Notes: a model not told the origin generated them from the sequence alone. A stretch of DNA of 64,000 bases from Pseudomonas kilonensis (GCF_001269885.1 NZ_LHVH01000019.1:1-64000); one strand, 5' to 3'; positions 29,972-41,359 are shown, numbered from the stretch's first letter. Numbers and translations: made by a program.

Positions 29972-30322
29972 ATGACCGACAAAAAAGTTACTCGACTGCG
30001 TCGCGCTCGCAAAGCACGCCTGAAAATGCACGAACTCGAAGTCGTGCGTCTCTGCGTGTTCCGCTCGTCGCAGCACATCTACGCCCAGGTCATTTCGGCC
30101 GACGGCAACAAAGTCCTGGCAAGTGCCTCGACTTTGGATAAAGAACTGCGTGATGGCGCCACTGGCAACATCGACGCGGCCACTAAGGTTGGCCAGCTGG
30201 TCGCTACGCGTGCTAAAGCCGCTGGCGTCTCGCAGGTGGCTTTCGACCGCTCTGGCTTCAAGTACCACGGCCGCGTCAAGGCGCTGGCTGATGCTGCTCG
30301 TGAAGCTGGGCTGGAGTTCTAA
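29972..30322 (+). CDS. rplR: 50S ribosomal protein L18
   Basis: 116 aa. Binds 5S rRNA together with L5. It has a basic N-terminus ([18 protein letters not shown]) and conserved [20 protein letters not shown]. rpsE begins 3 nt downstream. Confidence 0.97.
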   Translation: MTDKKVTRLRRARKARLKMHELEVVRLCVFRSSQHIYAQVISADGNKVLASASTLDKELRDGATGNIDAATKVGQLVATRAKAAGVSQVAFDRSGFKYHGRVKALADAAREAGLEF

Positions 30323-30325
30323 GTT

Positions 30326-30826
30326 ATGTCAAATAACGACCAAAAGCGCGACGAAGGCTACATCGAGAAGCTGGTTCAAGTTAACCGCGTAGCCAAAACC
30401 GTTAAAGGCGGCCGTATCTTCACTTTCACTGCGTTGACCGTAGTGGGTGATGGTAAGGGCCGTGTTGGCTTCGGCCGTGGCAAGTCGCGTGAAGTGCCTG
30501 CTGCGATCCAGAAGGCAATGGAAGCTGCTCGCCGCAACATGATCCAGGTTGATCTGAACGGCACCACTCTGCAGTACGCAATGAAGTCCGCCCATGGCGC
30601 TTCGAAGGTGTACATGCAGCCTGCTTCTGAAGGTACCGGTATCATCGCTGGCGGCGCTATGCGTGCTGTCCTCGAAGTTGCTGGCGTTCAGAACGTTCTG
30701 GCCAAGTGCTACGGCTCGACTAACCCGGTAAACGTGGTTCACGCCACTTTCAAGGGTTTGAAAGCAATGCAGTCTCCTGAATCCATTGCCGCCAAGCGTG
30801 GCAAAAGCGTCAAGGAGATCTTCTGA
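30326..30826 (+). CDS. rpsE: 30S ribosomal protein S5
   Basis: 166 aa. Acts in decoding fidelity and the mRNA channel. The double-stranded-RNA-binding-like N-terminal domain carries [20 protein letters not shown], and the spectinomycin-linked loop ([11 protein letters not shown]) looks wild type. 2 nt before rpmD. Confidence 0.97.
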   Translation: MSNNDQKRDEGYIEKLVQVNRVAKTVKGGRIFTFTALTVVGDGKGRVGFGRGKSREVPAAIQKAMEAARRNMIQVDLNGTTLQYAMKSAHGASKVYMQPASEGTGIIAGGAMRAVLEVAGVQNVLAKCYGSTNPVNVVHATFKGLKAMQSPESIAAKRGKSVKEIF

Positions 30827-30828
30827 TC

Positions 30829-31005
30829 ATGGCTACCGTAAAAGTTACGCTGATCAAAAGCATGACCGGCCGCATCCCTAACCACAGACTGTGTGTTAAG
30901 GGTTTGGGTCTGCGTCGCATCGGTCACACTGTAGAAGTCCTGGATACTCCCGAGAATCGCGGGATGATCAACAAGGCTTACTACATGCTGCGTGTCGAGG
31001 GTTAA
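30829..31005 (+). CDS. rpmD: 50S ribosomal protein L30
   Basis: 58 aa, read directly from the sequence: ATG at 30829, TAA ending at 31005. The translation includes [17 protein letters not shown] and ends [11 protein letters not shown], typical of the short bacterial L30. It sits between rpsE and rplO with gaps of 2 and 3 nt. Confidence 0.95.
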   Translation: MATVKVTLIKSMTGRIPNHRLCVKGLGLRRIGHTVEVLDTPENRGMINKAYYMLRVEG

Positions 31006-31008
31006 TCG

Positions 31009-31446
31009 ATGAAACTCAATGATCTGAGTCCAGCGCCGGGTTCCCGTCGTGAAAAGCATCGTCCGGGCCGTGGTATCGGTAGTGGTTTGGGCAAGACCGG
31101 TGGCCGTGGCCACAAAGGTCAGACCTCCCGCTCCGGTGGCACCATTGCTCCAGGCTTTGAAGGCGGTCAACAGCCGCTGCATCGTCGCCTGCCGAAGTTC
31201 GGTTTCGTTTCCCTGAAAGCCATGGACCGCGCAGAAGTGCGTCTGTCCGAGCTGGCCAAAGTGGATGGCGACATCGTCACCGTGCAGTCCCTGAAGGATG
31301 CCAACGTGATCAACCAGAACGTTCAGCGTGTGAAAATCATGCTGTCGGGCGAAGTTGCTCGTGCTGTCACCATCGGAAAGGGAATCGGCGCCACCAAAGG
31401 TGCGCGCGCGGCTATCGAAGCAGCTGGCGGCAAGTTCGAGGAATAA
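31009..31446 (+). CDS. rplO: 50S ribosomal protein L15
   Basis: 145 aa. Late 50S assembly protein. It has the glycine/arginine-rich N-terminus ([20 protein letters not shown]) that penetrates rRNA. Its stop codon abuts the secY start directly. Confidence 0.97.
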   Translation: MKLNDLSPAPGSRREKHRPGRGIGSGLGKTGGRGHKGQTSRSGGTIAPGFEGGQQPLHRRLPKFGFVSLKAMDRAEVRLSELAKVDGDIVTVQSLKDANVINQNVQRVKIMLSGEVARAVTIGKGIGATKGARAAIEAAGGKFEE

Positions 31447-32775
31447 ATGGCTAAGCAAGGTGCTCTCTCTGCGCTCGGCAAAGGCGGTATGTCTGAACTC
31501 TGGGCTCGTCTGCGTTTTCTGTTCCTGGCGATTATCGTCTACCGAATAGGCGCACACATCCCGGTTCCAGGTATCAACCCGGACCGACTCGCGGACCTGT
31601 TTCGACAGAATGAGGGGACCATTCTTAGCTTGTTCAACATGTTTTCCGGCGGCGCGCTGGAGCGGATGAGCATCTTTGCACTGGGGATCATGCCGTACAT
31701 TTCGGCGTCGATCATCATGCAATTGATGAGCGCCGTCAGCCCGCAGCTGGAGCAGTTGAAGAAGGAAGGTGAAGCTGGCCGTCGCAAGATCAGCCAGTAC
31801 ACCCGCTACCTCACTGTCGTCCTCGCTCTCGTCCAGGCTGTTGGCATGTCCATCGGTCTGGCGGGGCAGGGCGTAGCGTTCACTGGTGACTTTGGCTTCC
31901 ATTTCGTTGCGGTAACCACTTTTGTGGCGGGCGCGATGTTCATGATGTGGCTGGGTGAGCAGATTACTGAGCGTGGTGTTGGCAACGGTATCTCGATGTT
32001 GATCTTCGCAGGTATCGTCGCCGGTCTTCCGAGAGCAATCGGGCAGTCTTTCGAGTCTGCGCGTCAGGGCGATATCAATATTTTCGCCCTGGTTGCCATC
32101 GGTCTGTTGGCAGTAGCGATTATCGGTTTCGTGGTGTTCATCGAGCGTGGTCAGCGGCGTATTGCTGTTCACTACGCCAAGCGTCAGCAGGGCCGCAAGG
32201 TGTTTGCTGCGCAGACCAGCCACTTGCCGTTGAAGGTGAACATGGCCGGCGTTATTCCGGCTATTTTCGCGAGCAGCATCCTGCTGTTCCCAGCTTCGTT
32301 GGGTGCCTGGTTCGGCCAGTCTGAAGGTATGGGCTGGTTGCAGGACATCTCGCAGTCGATCGCTCCTGGTCAGCCGTTGAATATTCTGCTGTTTAGTGCA
32401 GGGATTATTTTCTTCTGCTTCTTCTATACGGCGTTGATGTTCAATCCGAAAGACGTAGCGGAAAACCTGAAGAAGTCCGGTGCCTTTATTCCGGGTATCC
32501 GTCCAGGTGAGCAGTCGGCGCGCTACATTGATGGCGTTTTGACTCGTTTGACCTTGTTCGGTGCTCTTTACATGACGGCCGTGTGCCTGCTTCCCCAGTT
32601 CCTGGTGGTTGCGGCAAACGTACCGTTCTACCTTGGCGGGACCTCGTTGCTGATCGTGGTCGTGGTTGTGATGGACTTCATGTCCCAAGTACAATCGCAC
32701 CTCGTTTCGCACCAGTACGAATCCCTGATGAAGAAAGCCAACCTGAAGGGCTACGGCAGCGGCATGTTGCGCTGA
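31447..32775 (+). CDS. secY: SecY, preprotein translocase channel subunit
   Basis: 442 aa. The protein-conducting channel of the inner membrane; works with SecE (5664) and SecG. Ten transmembrane segments are expected and the hydrophobic pattern fits. Conserved sequences include the plug region ([20 protein letters not shown]) and the cytoplasmic loop with [20 protein letters not shown] that contacts SecA and the ribosome. No gap from rplO; rpmJ follows after 30 nt. Confidence 0.98.
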   Translation: MAKQGALSALGKGGMSELWARLRFLFLAIIVYRIGAHIPVPGINPDRLADLFRQNEGTILSLFNMFSGGALERMSIFALGIMPYISASIIMQLMSAVSPQLEQLKKEGEAGRRKISQYTRYLTVVLALVQAVGMSIGLAGQGVAFTGDFGFHFVAVTTFVAGAMFMMWLGEQITERGVGNGISMLIFAGIVAGLPRAIGQSFESARQGDINIFALVAIGLLAVAIIGFVVFIERGQRRIAVHYAKRQQGRKVFAAQTSHLPLKVNMAGVIPAIFASSILLFPASLGAWFGQSEGMGWLQDISQSIAPGQPLNILLFSAGIIFFCFFYTALMFNPKDVAENLKKSGAFIPGIRPGEQSARYIDGVLTRLTLFGALYMTAVCLLPQFLVVAANVPFYLGGTSLLIVVVVVMDFMSQVQSHLVSHQYESLMKKANLKGYGSGMLR

Positions 32776-32805
32776 GTAGCGTCCATAAGGTTCGAGGAGT
32801 TGGTG

Positions 32806-32922
32806 ATGAAAGTTCGTGCATCGGTGAAAAAGCTGTGCCGTAACTGCAAGATTATTCGCCGCGAAGGTGTTGTTCGGGTAATTTGCAGCGCGGAACCGCG
32901 TCACAAACAGCGCCAAGGCTGA
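32806..32922 (+). CDS. rpmJ: 50S ribosomal protein L36, zinc-binding form
   Basis: 38 aa, read directly from the sequence. The translation begins [19 protein letters not shown]. Cys11, Cys14, Cys27 and His33 make the zinc ribbon of the C+ type. Pseudomonads often also carry a zinc-free paralogue induced under zinc limitation; none is in this window. Confidence 0.95.
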
Positions 32923-32941
32923 GTGTGATTGTGCTTAAGCC

Positions 32942-32972
32942 CGGCAGCTAGTGCGCTGCCGGGTTGATTATT
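32942..32972 (+). terminator. hairpin after rpmJ
   Basis: ccggcagc, loop tagtgc, gctgccgg, followed by gttgattatttgttatt, a T-rich but interrupted tract. It probably terminates part of the spc transcripts. The -35 of the next promoter lies within the T-rich tail. Confidence 0.65.
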
Positions 32973-32992
32973 TGTTATTACAGCGATATTAT
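32964..32992 (+). promoter_or_regulatory. sigma70-like promoter of the alpha operon
   Basis: TTGATT (32964-32969), 17-bp spacer, TATTAT (32987-32992). The predicted start near 33000 gives a leader of about 50 nt before rpsM. Confidence 0.75.
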
Positions 32993-33051
32993 CTCGCGCC
33001 CTATTTCTTGGCTTCCGGGGCGTAGGTAGCTGTCAATTGGAGTCCCACTGA

Positions 33052-33408
33052 ATGGCCCGTATTGCAGGCGTCAACATTCCAGATAACAAGCATACTGTTA
33101 TCTCGCTGACCTACATCTATGGTGTTGGTCGCACTACTGCACAGAAAATTTGTGCAGTGACTGGGGTCAACCCAGCGGCAAAGATCAAAGATCTGAGCGA
33201 CGAGCAGATTGAACAGCTGCGTGGCGAAGTGGCGAAGTTCACCACTGAAGGTGACCTGCGTCGCGAAATCAACATGAAAATCAAGCGCTTGATGGACCTC
33301 GGTTGCTATCGCGGTCTGCGTCATCGTCGTGGTCTGCCAGTACGCGGTCAGCGTACCAAGACCAACGCGCGTACCCGTAAAGGTCCGCGTAAGCCGATCC
33401 GCAAGTAA
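33052..33408 (+). CDS. rpsM: 30S ribosomal protein S13
   Basis: 118 aa. Head protein forming intersubunit bridges with L5. [20 protein letters not shown] and the C-terminal basic tail ([15 protein letters not shown]) that reaches the P-site tRNA are present. First gene of the alpha operon. Confidence 0.97.
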   Translation: MARIAGVNIPDNKHTVISLTYIYGVGRTTAQKICAVTGVNPAAKIKDLSDEQIEQLRGEVAKFTTEGDLRREINMKIKRLMDLGCYRGLRHRRGLPVRGQRTKTNARTRKGPRKPIRK

Positions 33409-33438
33409 TCGCCCCAGCGAATCGACAGGAATTTAATC

Positions 33439-33828
33439 ATGGCAAAACCTGCTGCTCGTCCTCGTAAAAAAGTTAAAAAGACAGTGGTTGATGGCATCGC
33501 CCACATCCATGCTTCTTTTAACAACACCATCGTGACCATTACCGACCGTCAAGGTAACGCTCTTTCCTGGGCTACCTCCGGTGGTTCGGGTTTCCGCGGT
33601 TCCCGCAAGTCCACCCCGTTCGCTGCTCAAGTAGCTGCTGAACGTGCTGGTCAAGCTGCGCTGGAATACGGCCTGAAAAACCTCGACGTCAACGTCAAAG
33701 GTCCAGGTCCAGGTCGTGAATCCGCAGTCCGCGCTTTGAACGGCTGTGGCTACAAGATCGCCAGCATCACCGACGTGACGCCAATCCCGCACAACGGGTG
33801 CCGTCCGCCGAAGAAGCGCCGCGTGTAA
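33439..33828 (+). CDS. rpsK: 30S ribosomal protein S11
   Basis: 129 aa. Platform protein near the mRNA exit. [20 protein letters not shown] and the ending [14 protein letters not shown] are diagnostic. rpsD follows after 18 nt. Confidence 0.97.
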   Translation: MAKPAARPRKKVKKTVVDGIAHIHASFNNTIVTITDRQGNALSWATSGGSGFRGSRKSTPFAAQVAAERAGQAALEYGLKNLDVNVKGPGPGRESAVRALNGCGYKIASITDVTPIPHNGCRPPKKRRV

Positions 33829-33846
33829 TCCAGGAGATTGTAAAGA

Positions 33847-34467
33847 ATGGCTCGTTACATTGGTCCAAAATGCAAACTCGCTCGTCGCGAAGGCACCGAT
33901 CTTTTTCTGAAGAGCGGCGTGCGCGCGATCGAATCGAAGTGCAACATTGAAGCAGCACCTGGTATCCACGGCCAACGCCGCGGTCGCCAGTCCGACTACG
34001 GCACCCAACTGCGTGAAAAGCAGAAGGTCCGTCGTATCTACGGCGTTCTCGAGCGTCAATTCAGCGGCTACTACAAAGAAGCAGCTGGCAAGAAAGGCGC
34101 AACCGGCGAAAACCTGTTGCAACTGCTCGAATGCCGTCTGGACAACGTTGTATACCGTATGGGTTTCGGTTCTACTCGTGCCGAATCCCGTCAGCTGGTA
34201 TCGCACAAGTCGATCAGCGTTAACGGTCAGACCGTAAACGTTCCGTCCTACCAGGTTCGTGCTGGTGACGTGGTTGCTGTTCGCGAGAAAGCAAAGAACC
34301 AACTTCGCATTGTCCAAGCTCTCGATCTGTGTGCCCAACGTGGCCGCGTAGAATGGGTAGAAGTAGACACTGAGAAGAAGTCGGGCGTTTTCAAGAACGT
34401 TCCTGCTCGCAGTGATCTGTCCGCCGACATCAACGAAAGCCTGATTGTCGAGCTCTACTCCAAGTAA
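33847..34467 (+). CDS. rpsD: 30S ribosomal protein S4
   Basis: 206 aa. Primary 16S 5'-domain binder; in E. coli it represses the alpha operon. The S4 RNA-binding fold is visible ([20 protein letters not shown]). The leader before rpsM here is short (about 50 nt), so whether the E. coli-type pseudoknot control exists is open. Confidence 0.97.
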   Translation: MARYIGPKCKLARREGTDLFLKSGVRAIESKCNIEAAPGIHGQRRGRQSDYGTQLREKQKVRRIYGVLERQFSGYYKEAAGKKGATGENLLQLLECRLDNVVYRMGFGSTRAESRQLVSHKSISVNGQTVNVPSYQVRAGDVVAVREKAKNQLRIVQALDLCAQRGRVEWVEVDTEKKSGVFKNVPARSDLSADINESLIVELYSK

Positions 34468-34489
34468 GGGCTAGAAAATAGGTGCATCC

Positions 34490-35491
34490 ATGCAGATTTC
34501 GGTAAATGAGTTCCTGACACCCCGCCATATTGATGTGCAGGTTGTCAGTCCAACCCGCGCCAAGATCACACTCGAGCCTCTCGAGCGTGGTTTCGGCCAC
34601 ACCCTGGGCAACGCGCTGCGCCGCATCCTGTTGTCCTCAATGCCCGGCTGTGCAGTAGTCGAGGCCGAGATTGACGGTGTGCTCCACGAGTACAGCGCCA
34701 TCGAAGGTGTACAGGAAGATGTAATTGAAATCCTGTTGAACCTTAAAGGTCTGGCTATCAAGCTGCACGGTCGTGACGAAGTTACGCTGACCTTGTCGAA
34801 GAAGGGTTCGGGGGTGGTTACCGCTGCCGATATTCAGCTGGATCATGATGTCGAGATCGTTAACCCCGATCACGTAATCGCTAACCTGGCGTCTAACGGC
34901 GCCCTGAACATGAAGCTCACTGTAGCTCGTGGTCGTGGTTATGAACCGGCAGACTCGCGTCAGAGCGATGAAGACGAAAGCCGCAGCATCGGTCGCTTGC
35001 AGCTTGACTCTTCGTTCAGCCCAGTTCGCCGTATCGCATACGTGGTGGAAAACGCCCGTGTCGAACAGCGTACCAACCTGGACAAGCTGGTTATTGATCT
35101 GGAAACCAACGGTACCCTGGATCCTGAAGAGGCTATCCGCCGTGCTGCAACCATCCTGCAACAGCAGTTGGCTGCGTTCGTCGACCTCAAAGGTGACAGT
35201 GAGCCAGTGGTTGTCGAGCAGGAAGACGAGATCGATCCGATCCTGCTTCGCCCGGTTGACGATCTGGAACTGACTGTACGTTCGGCTAACTGCCTTAAGG
35301 CGGAAAACATCTACTACATCGGCGACCTGATTCAGCGTACCGAAGTAGAGCTGTTGAAGACTCCGAACCTTGGCAAGAAATCCTTGACTGAAATCAAGGA
35401 CGTTCTGGCCTCCCGCGGTCTGTCCCTCGGCATGCGCCTCGACAACTGGCCGCCTGCAAGTCTTAAGAAGGACGACAAGGCGACTGCCTGA
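34490..35491 (+). CDS. rpoA: RNA polymerase alpha subunit
   Basis: 333 aa. The N-terminal domain (residues about 1-235) dimerises and assembles beta and beta'. An acidic linker ([16 protein letters not shown]) leads to the C-terminal domain that binds UP elements and activators ([19 protein letters not shown] ... [13 protein letters not shown]). 22 nt after rpsD, 42 nt before rplQ. Confidence 0.98.
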   Translation: MQISVNEFLTPRHIDVQVVSPTRAKITLEPLERGFGHTLGNALRRILLSSMPGCAVVEAEIDGVLHEYSAIEGVQEDVIEILLNLKGLAIKLHGRDEVTLTLSKKGSGVVTAADIQLDHDVEIVNPDHVIANLASNGALNMKLTVARGRGYEPADSRQSDEDESRSIGRLQLDSSFSPVRRIAYVVENARVEQRTNLDKLVIDLETNGTLDPEEAIRRAATILQQQLAAFVDLKGDSEPVVVEQEDEIDPILLRPVDDLELTVRSANCLKAENIYYIGDLIQRTEVELLKTPNLGKKSLTEIKDVLASRGLSLGMRLDNWPPASLKKDDKATA

Positions 35492-35533
35492 TCGTCGTAA
35501 TCACCGAACGTTGTGTTTGGTAAGGAATGAACC

Positions 35534-35920
35534 ATGCGTCATCGTAAAAGTGGTCGTCACCTGAGCCGCACCAGCTCGCACCGCAAGGCCATGTTCCAAA
35601 ACATGGCGGTGTCGCTGTTCGAGCACGAGCTGATCAAAACTACACTGCCGAAAGCCAAAGAACTGCGTCGCGTTGCTGAGCCGCTGATCACTCTGGCCAA
35701 GACAGATAGCCTGGCTAACCGCCGTCTGGCTTTCGACCGTACTCGTTCGAAAGCTATCGTTGGTAAGCTCTTCAACGACCTGGGCAAGCGTTACGCTACC
35801 CGTGAGGGTGGCTACCTGCGCATCCTCAAGTGCGGTTTCCGCGCTGGCGACAACGCGCCTATGGCGTACGTCGAGTTGGTTGATCGTGCTACCAGCGGTG
35901 AAGCTGTATCCGCTGAGTAA
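35534..35920 (+). CDS. rplQ: 50S ribosomal protein L17
   Basis: 128 aa. Near the tunnel exit. [20 protein letters not shown] is the family N-terminus. Last gene of the alpha operon; a strong bidirectional-looking terminator follows 13 nt later. Confidence 0.97.
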   Translation: MRHRKSGRHLSRTSSHRKAMFQNMAVSLFEHELIKTTLPKAKELRRVAEPLITLAKTDSLANRRLAFDRTRSKAIVGKLFNDLGKRYATREGGYLRILKCGFRAGDNAPMAYVELVDRATSGEAVSAE

Positions 35921-35933
35921 GTCGGCAACATAC

Positions 35934-35963
35934 AAAAAACCGGGCCTTGTGCCCGGTTTTTTG
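35934..35963 (+). terminator. alpha operon terminator
   Basis: aaaaaaccgggc, loop cttgt, gcccggttttttg. A symmetric A/T-flanked GC stem ends the ribosomal protein gene run. Confidence 0.92.
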
Positions 35964-36025
35964 TTGCCTGAAGGAAAAGCAGGCAAGCCGCTTCGACCGG
36001 CTTGGCTATTGGCAAGTATTCAGTG

Positions 36026-36085
36026 TTAGATAATGACTATCGATGTCCATGATTTAATGAATTTGGATACTGTCATTAATATGAT
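36026..36085 (+). promoter_or_regulatory. OxyR-like site and -10 element upstream of katA
   Basis: TTAGATAATGACTAT (36026-36040) matches 8 of 10 fixed positions of an OxyR half (ATAGnTnnnAnCTAT). A 7-nt spacer follows, then a weaker half at 36048-36062 (5 of 10). TATGAT at 36080-36085 is a good -10. The -35 position (36057-36062, atgaat) is poor and overlaps the distal half-site, the layout expected for activation by OxyR contact with polymerase. This is pattern matching by eye. Confidence 0.5.
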
Positions 36086-36144
36086 CAATACTCCTTTCCA
36101 GCCGATTAGCCGGCAGTTCGAAGACCGACCTAGGAAGATTGAGC

Positions 36145-37593
36145 ATGAGCCAGACCAAAACGCTTACGACCGCCAGCGGCGCTCCTGTCGCCGATAACCA
36201 GAACTCTCGTTCCGCCGGCCCGCGCGGCCCGCTGCTGCTCGACGATTTCCACCTGATCGAGAAGCTTGCTCACTTCAATCGCGAGAACATTCCTGAGCGC
36301 CGTGTACACGCCAAAGGCTCGGGCGCCTACGGCACATTCACCGTCACCCAGGACATTACCCCGTACACCAGCGCCAAGTTGTTCGAGTCGGTCGGCAAGC
36401 AGACGCCCACCTTCCTGCGGTTCTCCACCGTGGGTGGCGAGCGTGGTTCGGCCGACACTGAACGTGACCCGCGCGGTTTCGCCCTGAAGTTCTACACCGA
36501 GGAAGGTAACTGGGACATCGTCGGCAACAACACGCCGGTATTCTTCATTCGTGATCCGTTGAAGTTTCCAGACTTCATCCACACCCAGAAACGTCTGCCG
36601 CAAAGCAACCTGAAAAGCGCCCAGGCGATGTGGGATTTCTGGTCGCATTCGCCTGAGGCGTTGCACCAGGTCACCATTCTGTTCTCTGATCGCGGCATTC
36701 CGGATGGCTACCGCCACATGCACGGCTTCGGTAGTCACACCTACAGCCTGATCAACGCGCAGGGTGAGCGCCGCTGGGTGAAGTGGCACTACAAGACCCA
36801 GCAAGGGATCAAGAACCTCGCGCCGGCAGAGGCAGCGCGCCTGGCGGGTACCGACCCGGATTACGCCCAGCGTGACTTGTTCAGCGCCATCGAGCGCGGT
36901 GACTTCCCGAAATGGAGCGTTTGCATCCAGGTCATGACCGAGGCACAGGCCGCAGCGCATTACGAGAATCCGTTCGACGTCACCAAGACCTGGTCGCAGA
37001 AAGAATTCCCGTTGATCGAAGTCGGTGTGCTTGAGCTCAACCGTAACCCGCTGAACTACTTTGCCGAAGTCGAGCAAGCGGCGTTCGGCCCGAGCAACAT
37101 GGTGCCAGGGGTTGGTCTCTCGCCGGACCGTATGCTGCAGGGTCGCGTCTTCGCCTACGCTGATGCGCACCGCTACCGTGTGGGCACCAATCACCAGCAA
37201 TTGCCGGTGAATGCGCCGCGCAGTCCGGTCAATACCTACCAGCGCGACGGTGCCATGGCGTTTGGCAGCAATGGCGGGGCGGCACCGAACTACGAGCCTA
37301 ACAGCTACGTGGAGGCACCGAAGCAGGCCCCGCGTTATGCGGAACCAGCACTGGCCCTCAGTGGCGCGGCGGACCGTTTTGATCATCGCGAAGACACCGA
37401 CTACTACAGTCACGCCGGTGCGCTGTTCCGCTTGATGAGCGATGAGCAGAAGGCGCTGTTGATCAGCAACATCGCCGGTGCAATGGGGGGCGTGTCGGCA
37501 GATGTGGTTGACCGTCAGTTGCAGCATTTCTTCAAGGCCGATGTTGCCTATGGAGAGGGCATCGCAAAAGCCTTGGGTGTAGCGCTTAACTAA
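36145..37593 (+). CDS. katA: catalase KatA, monofunctional heme type
   Basis: 482 aa. Decomposes hydrogen peroxide. Small-subunit heme catalase. Distal His55 is in [12 protein letters not shown], Asn128 in VGNNTPVFF, and the proximal heme-ligand Tyr338 in [12 protein letters not shown]. The ATG at 36145 follows the ribosome-binding site aggaag; a TTG two codons upstream is rejected. No signal peptide is evident. Followed by a terminator and then a ferritin gene, linking peroxide removal with iron storage. Confidence 0.95.
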   Translation: MSQTKTLTTASGAPVADNQNSRSAGPRGPLLLDDFHLIEKLAHFNRENIPERRVHAKGSGAYGTFTVTQDITPYTSAKLFESVGKQTPTFLRFSTVGGERGSADTERDPRGFALKFYTEEGNWDIVGNNTPVFFIRDPLKFPDFIHTQKRLPQSNLKSAQAMWDFWSHSPEALHQVTILFSDRGIPDGYRHMHGFGSHTYSLINAQGERRWVKWHYKTQQGIKNLAPAEAARLAGTDPDYAQRDLFSAIERGDFPKWSVCIQVMTEAQAAAHYENPFDVTKTWSQKEFPLIEVGVLELNRNPLNYFAEVEQAAFGPSNMVPGVGLSPDRMLQGRVFAYADAHRYRVGTNHQQLPVNAPRSPVNTYQRDGAMAFGSNGGAAPNYEPNSYVEAPKQAPRYAEPALALSGAADRFDHREDTDYYSHAGALFRLMSDEQKALLISNIAGAMGGVSADVVDRQLQHFFKADVAYGEGIAKALGVALN

Positions 37594-37610
37594 GTCTAAA
37601 CGAGAAGCAG

Positions 37611-37636
37611 AACCGCCCTCATTAGGGCGGTTTTTG
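37611..37636 (+). terminator. katA terminator
   Basis: aaccgccct, loop catt, agggcggtt, then tttg. A compact rho-independent terminator 18 nt after katA, so the ferritin gene probably has its own promoter. Confidence 0.9.
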
Positions 37637-37751
37637 CGTTATTTAACCCGGTTTTCTCGGATTTTCTTCGCTTTTGTAGCGTTGAGACAGTGACCTTGCG
37701 GTCAGCTTGGTTCAAACTACAACCTTTAAAAGCTTGTGGAGATGTAGGGCG

Positions 37752-38213
37752 ATGCAAGGTCACCCAGACGTAATCGATTACCTCAACACGTTGCTGACCG
37801 GCGAGCTGGCAGCCCGTGATCAATATTTCATCCATTCGCGGATGTACGAGGATTGGGGTTTTACCGAGCTCTACGAACGTATCAACCACGAGATGGAAGA
37901 AGAGACCCAGCACGCCGATGCACTGATGCGCCGGATCCTGATGCTCGAAGGTACGCCACGCATGCGTGCCGATGATCTCGACGTCGGTACCACGGTGCCC
38001 GACATGCTCGCCGCCGACCTGCGCCTGGAATACAAAGTCCGCGCTGCGCTGTGCAAAGGCATCGAGCTCTGCGAGCAGCACAACGACTATGTGACCCGCG
38101 AGATCCTGCGGATCCAGCTCAACGACACCGAAGAAGACCATACCTACTGGCTGGAGAAGCAGTTGGGTCTGATCAAGTTGATCGGGTTGGAGAATTACCT
38201 GCAATCGCAGTTC
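37752..38213 (+). CDS. ftnA: bacterial ferritin, FtnA type (annotated as bacterioferritin in relatives)
   Basis: 154 aa (the stop codon ends at 38216). Stores iron in a 24-mer and oxidises Fe(II) at a di-iron centre. Ligands Glu18, Glu51, His54, Glu93, Glu127 and His130 are all present. Residue 52, the heme-ligand Met of true bacterioferritins, is Thr ([11 protein letters not shown]). This agrees with the non-heme P. aeruginosa FtnA, which also sits beside katA. The start [15 protein letters not shown] follows tggagatgtagggcg; an upstream frame extension is rejected. Confidence 0.9.
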
Positions 38214-38224
38214 TGATTGCTGGG

Positions 38225-38280
38225 AAAGGGAACGCAGAGCGTCCCAAGCTGCATTCCCACGCAGAGCGTGGGAACGATCA
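38225..38280. repeat. dispersed palindromic repeat, partial copy
   Basis: Contains cattcccacgcagagcgtgg and aacgcagagcgtccc, units also found in the larger nested palindrome at 60407-60517. Probably a REP-type intergenic element; this copy holds only part of the nested structure. Confidence 0.7.
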
Positions 38281-38291
38281 AACAGGAAAAC

Positions 38292-38330
38292 AAAAAGCCC
38301 CTGCCATCGATGAGATGACAGGGGCTTTTT
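38292..38330. terminator. bidirectional terminator between ferritin and uvrA
   Basis: aaaaagcccctg at one side and caggggcttttt at the other, with a 15-nt loop. It can serve the ferritin gene on the + strand and uvrA, which ends 16 nt away, on the - strand. Confidence 0.88.
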
Positions 38331-38345
38331 CGTGCTCGGGTGAAA

Positions 38346-41180
38346 TCAGTCCCGATCACGTTCCAACAGCGGCTTGAGGTAGTAGCCGGTGTAGGACTGC
38401 TTCATCTCGGCCACTTGTTCCGGCGTACCCACGGCGATGATCTGGCCGCCTTTGGAGCCGCCTTCCGGCCCCAGGTCCACCAGCCAGTCAGCGGTCTTGA
38501 TCACGTCCAGGTTGTGTTCGATCACCACCACGGTGTTGCCGTGGTCGCGAAGGCGGTGCAGCACGTCGAGCAATTGCTGGATATCGGCGAAGTGCAGGCC
38601 TGTGGTCGGCTCGTCGAGGATATACAGGGTCTTGCCGGTGTCGCGCTTGGACAGCTCGCGGGACAACTTGACCCGCTGGGCCTCACCGCCGGACAACGTC
38701 GTTGCCGACTGCCCCAGCTTGATATACGACAGGCCGACATCCATCAGCGTCTGGAGCTTGCGCGCCAGGGCCGGCACCGCGTCGAAGAACACTCGGGCCT
38801 CCTCGATGGTCATCTCGAGGGTTTCGTGGATGTTCTTGCCCTTGTACTTGATCTCCAGGGTCTCGCGGTTGTAGCGCTTGCTCTTGCACACATCGCACGG
38901 CACGTAGATGTCTGGCAGGAAGTGCATTTCCACCTTGATCAGGCCATCGCCCTGGCAGGCTTCGCAGCGCCCGCCCTTGACGTTGAACGAGAAACGCCCC
39001 GGGCCGTAGCCCCGTGAACGGGACTCCGGCACGCCGGCGAACAGTTCGCGGATCGGCGTAAACAACCCGGTATAGGTCGCCGGATTGGAACGCGGGGTAC
39101 GGCCAATCGGGCTCTGGTCGATGTCGACCACCTTGTCCAGGTGCTCCAGGCCCTTGATGCTGTCGTGGGCGGCCGCTTCCAGGGTGGTGGCGCCGTTCAG
39201 GGCCGTGGCACTGAGGGGAAACAGGGTGTTGTTGATCAGCGTCGATTTGCCGGAGCCGGACACGCCGGTAACGCAGGTCAGCAGGCCGATCGGGATTTCC
39301 AGGTCGACGTTGCGCAGGTTGTTGCCGCGAGCACCCTTGAGGGTCAGCGACAATTTCTTGTTGCGCGGCGTACGTTTGGCCGGGACCTTGATCTTGACCC
39401 GGCCCGACAGGTATTTGCCCGTCAGCGAATCAGGGTGCGCCATGACTTCGGCGGCGGTGCCCTGGGCGACGATATGCCCGCCATGTACGCCCGCGCCCGG
39501 GCCGATGTCGACGACGTAGTCGGCCAGGCGGATGGCGTCCTCGTCGTGCTCGACCACGATCACCGTGTTGCCGATGTCCCGCAGGTGCTTCAAGGTCCCG
39601 AGCAAGCGGTCGTTATCCCGTTGATGCAGGCCGATGGACGGCTCGTCGAGGATGTACATCACCCCCACCAGGCCGGCGCCGATCTGGCTGGCGAGGCGGA
39701 TGCGCTGGGCTTCGCCGCCGGACAGGGTGTCGGCGCTGCGATCGAGGGTCAGGTAATCCAGGCCGACGTTTACCAGGAACTGCAGGCGCTCGCGGATTTC
39801 CTTGAGGATCTTGTCGGCGATTTCGCCACGACGACCGGTGAGCTTCAAACCGCCGAAATACTCGGTGGCGTCGCCAATCGGCAGGTTGGTCACCGCCGGC
39901 AGCGTCTTCTCGCCGACCCACACATGCCGCGCTTCGCGACGCAGACGGGTGCCACGGCAATCGGGGCAGGGCTGGGTGCTGAGGAACTTGGCCAGTTCTT
40001 CGCGCACGCTGGCTGACTCTGTCTCGCGGTAGCGTCGCTCCAGGTTCGGTACGATGCCTTCGAACGGGTGGGAGCGCTTGACGATATCGCCGCGGTCGTT
40101 GAGGTACTTGAAGTCGACATTCTGCGAGCCACTGCCCTGCAGGATGAATTTCTGCTGGTCAGCGGGCAACTCGTTGAACGGCATGTCCAGGCTGAACTTG
40201 TAATGGGCTGCCAGTGAACCGAGCATCTGGAAGTAATAGACGTTGCGCCTGTCCCAGCCGCGAATCGCGCCTTCGGCCAGGGTCAGCTCGCCATTGACCA
40301 GCCGCTTGGTGTCGAAGAACTGCTTGACCCCCAGGCCATCGCAGGTCGGGCAGGCGCCGGCCGGGTTGTTGAAGGAGAACAGCTTGGGTTCCAGCTCGCT
40401 GATGGCGTGGCCGCAGATCGGGCAGGCGAAGCGCGCGGAGAAAATGATCTCTTCGCCAGGCTCGTCGTCCATTGGTGCGACCAGGGCGATACCGTCGGCC
40501 AGTTTCAGCGCCGTCTCGAAGGACTCGGCCAGCCGCTGTTGCAGGTCGGCCCGGACCTTGAAGCGGTCGACCACCACATCGATCGAATGCTTCTTCTGTT
40601 TATCCAGCTTCGGCAATTCGTCCAGTTCGCACAGCTTGCCGTTGACCCGGGCCCGCACGAAGCCTTGGGCGCGCAGTTCTTCGAAAACCATCAGGTGTTC
40701 GCCCTTGCGCTCGCGAATCACTGGCGCCAGCAGCATCAGCTTGCTGCCTTCCGGCTGGGCCAGCACCAGGTCGACCATCTGGCTGACGGTCTGGGCTTCC
40801 AGGGGGATGTCGTGATCGGGGCAACGGGGAATACCGACCCGCGCATACAGCAAGCGCAGGTAGTCGTAGATCTCGGTGATGGTGCCGACCGTCGACCGGG
40901 GGTTATGGGAGGTCGACTTCTGTTCGATGGAAATCGCCGGCGACAGGCCTTCGATGGTGTCGACGTCGGGTTTTTCCATCATCGACAGGAACTGCCGGGC
41001 GTAGGCCGACAGCGATTCGACATAGCGCCGCTGGCCTTCAGCGTACAACGTGTCGAAGGCCAGGGATGATTTGCCGGATCCGGACAGGCCGGTGATGACG
41101 ATCAGCTTGTCCCGTGGCAGGGTCAGGTCGATGTTCTTCAGGTTGTGGGTACGGGCCCCACGAATCAGGATCTTGTCCAA
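38346..41180 (-). CDS. uvrA: excinuclease ABC subunit A
   Basis: 944 aa, initiated at TTG (41178-41180) giving [18 protein letters not shown]; in-frame codons further upstream are rejected. DNA-damage recognition ATPase of nucleotide excision repair. There are two ABC units: Walker [10 protein letters not shown] and GVSGSGKST, with signature [11 protein letters not shown] and [11 protein letters not shown]. Zinc-finger cysteines occur at CPICGH...CPTCDG and CEACQGDG...CDVCKS. Divergent from the MFS gene, with 179 bp between the start codons. Confidence 0.97.
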   Translation of the reverse strand: MDKILIRGARTHNLKNIDLTLPRDKLIVITGLSGSGKSSLAFDTLYAEGQRRYVESLSAYARQFLSMMEKPDVDTIEGLSPAISIEQKSTSHNPRSTVGTITEIYDYLRLLYARVGIPRCPDHDIPLEAQTVSQMVDLVLAQPEGSKLMLLAPVIRERKGEHLMVFEELRAQGFVRARVNGKLCELDELPKLDKQKKHSIDVVVDRFKVRADLQQRLAESFETALKLADGIALVAPMDDEPGEEIIFSARFACPICGHAISELEPKLFSFNNPAGACPTCDGLGVKQFFDTKRLVNGELTLAEGAIRGWDRRNVYYFQMLGSLAAHYKFSLDMPFNELPADQQKFILQGSGSQNVDFKYLNDRGDIVKRSHPFEGIVPNLERRYRETESASVREELAKFLSTQPCPDCRGTRLRREARHVWVGEKTLPAVTNLPIGDATEYFGGLKLTGRRGEIADKILKEIRERLQFLVNVGLDYLTLDRSADTLSGGEAQRIRLASQIGAGLVGVMYILDEPSIGLHQRDNDRLLGTLKHLRDIGNTVIVVEHDEDAIRLADYVVDIGPGAGVHGGHIVAQGTAAEVMAHPDSLTGKYLSGRVKIKVPAKRTPRNKKLSLTLKGARGNNLRNVDLEIPIGLLTCVTGVSGSGKSTLINNTLFPLSATALNGATTLEAAAHDSIKGLEHLDKVVDIDQSPIGRTPRSNPATYTGLFTPIRELFAGVPESRSRGYGPGRFSFNVKGGRCEACQGDGLIKVEMHFLPDIYVPCDVCKSKRYNRETLEIKYKGKNIHETLEMTIEEARVFFDAVPALARKLQTLMDVGLSYIKLGQSATTLSGGEAQRVKLSRELSKRDTGKTLYILDEPTTGLHFADIQQLLDVLHRLRDHGNTVVVIEHNLDVIKTADWLVDLGPEGGSKGGQIIAVGTPEQVAEMKQSYTGYYLKPLLERDRD

Positions 41181-41359
41181 AGTGGCCTCGCTCGGCGGGC
41201 GTCGAAAACGTAGGAGTATACGGGCAAATACTGGATGGATGCACACTATTGAAGGTGCGATTGCAGCCATACATGAAGACTGCGCGGCAAACGGTCGCCA
41301 TATACCCTCTCAATCGATGGGACTGGTAGAATCGCCGCCGGTTCACATGAGGTTTTTCC

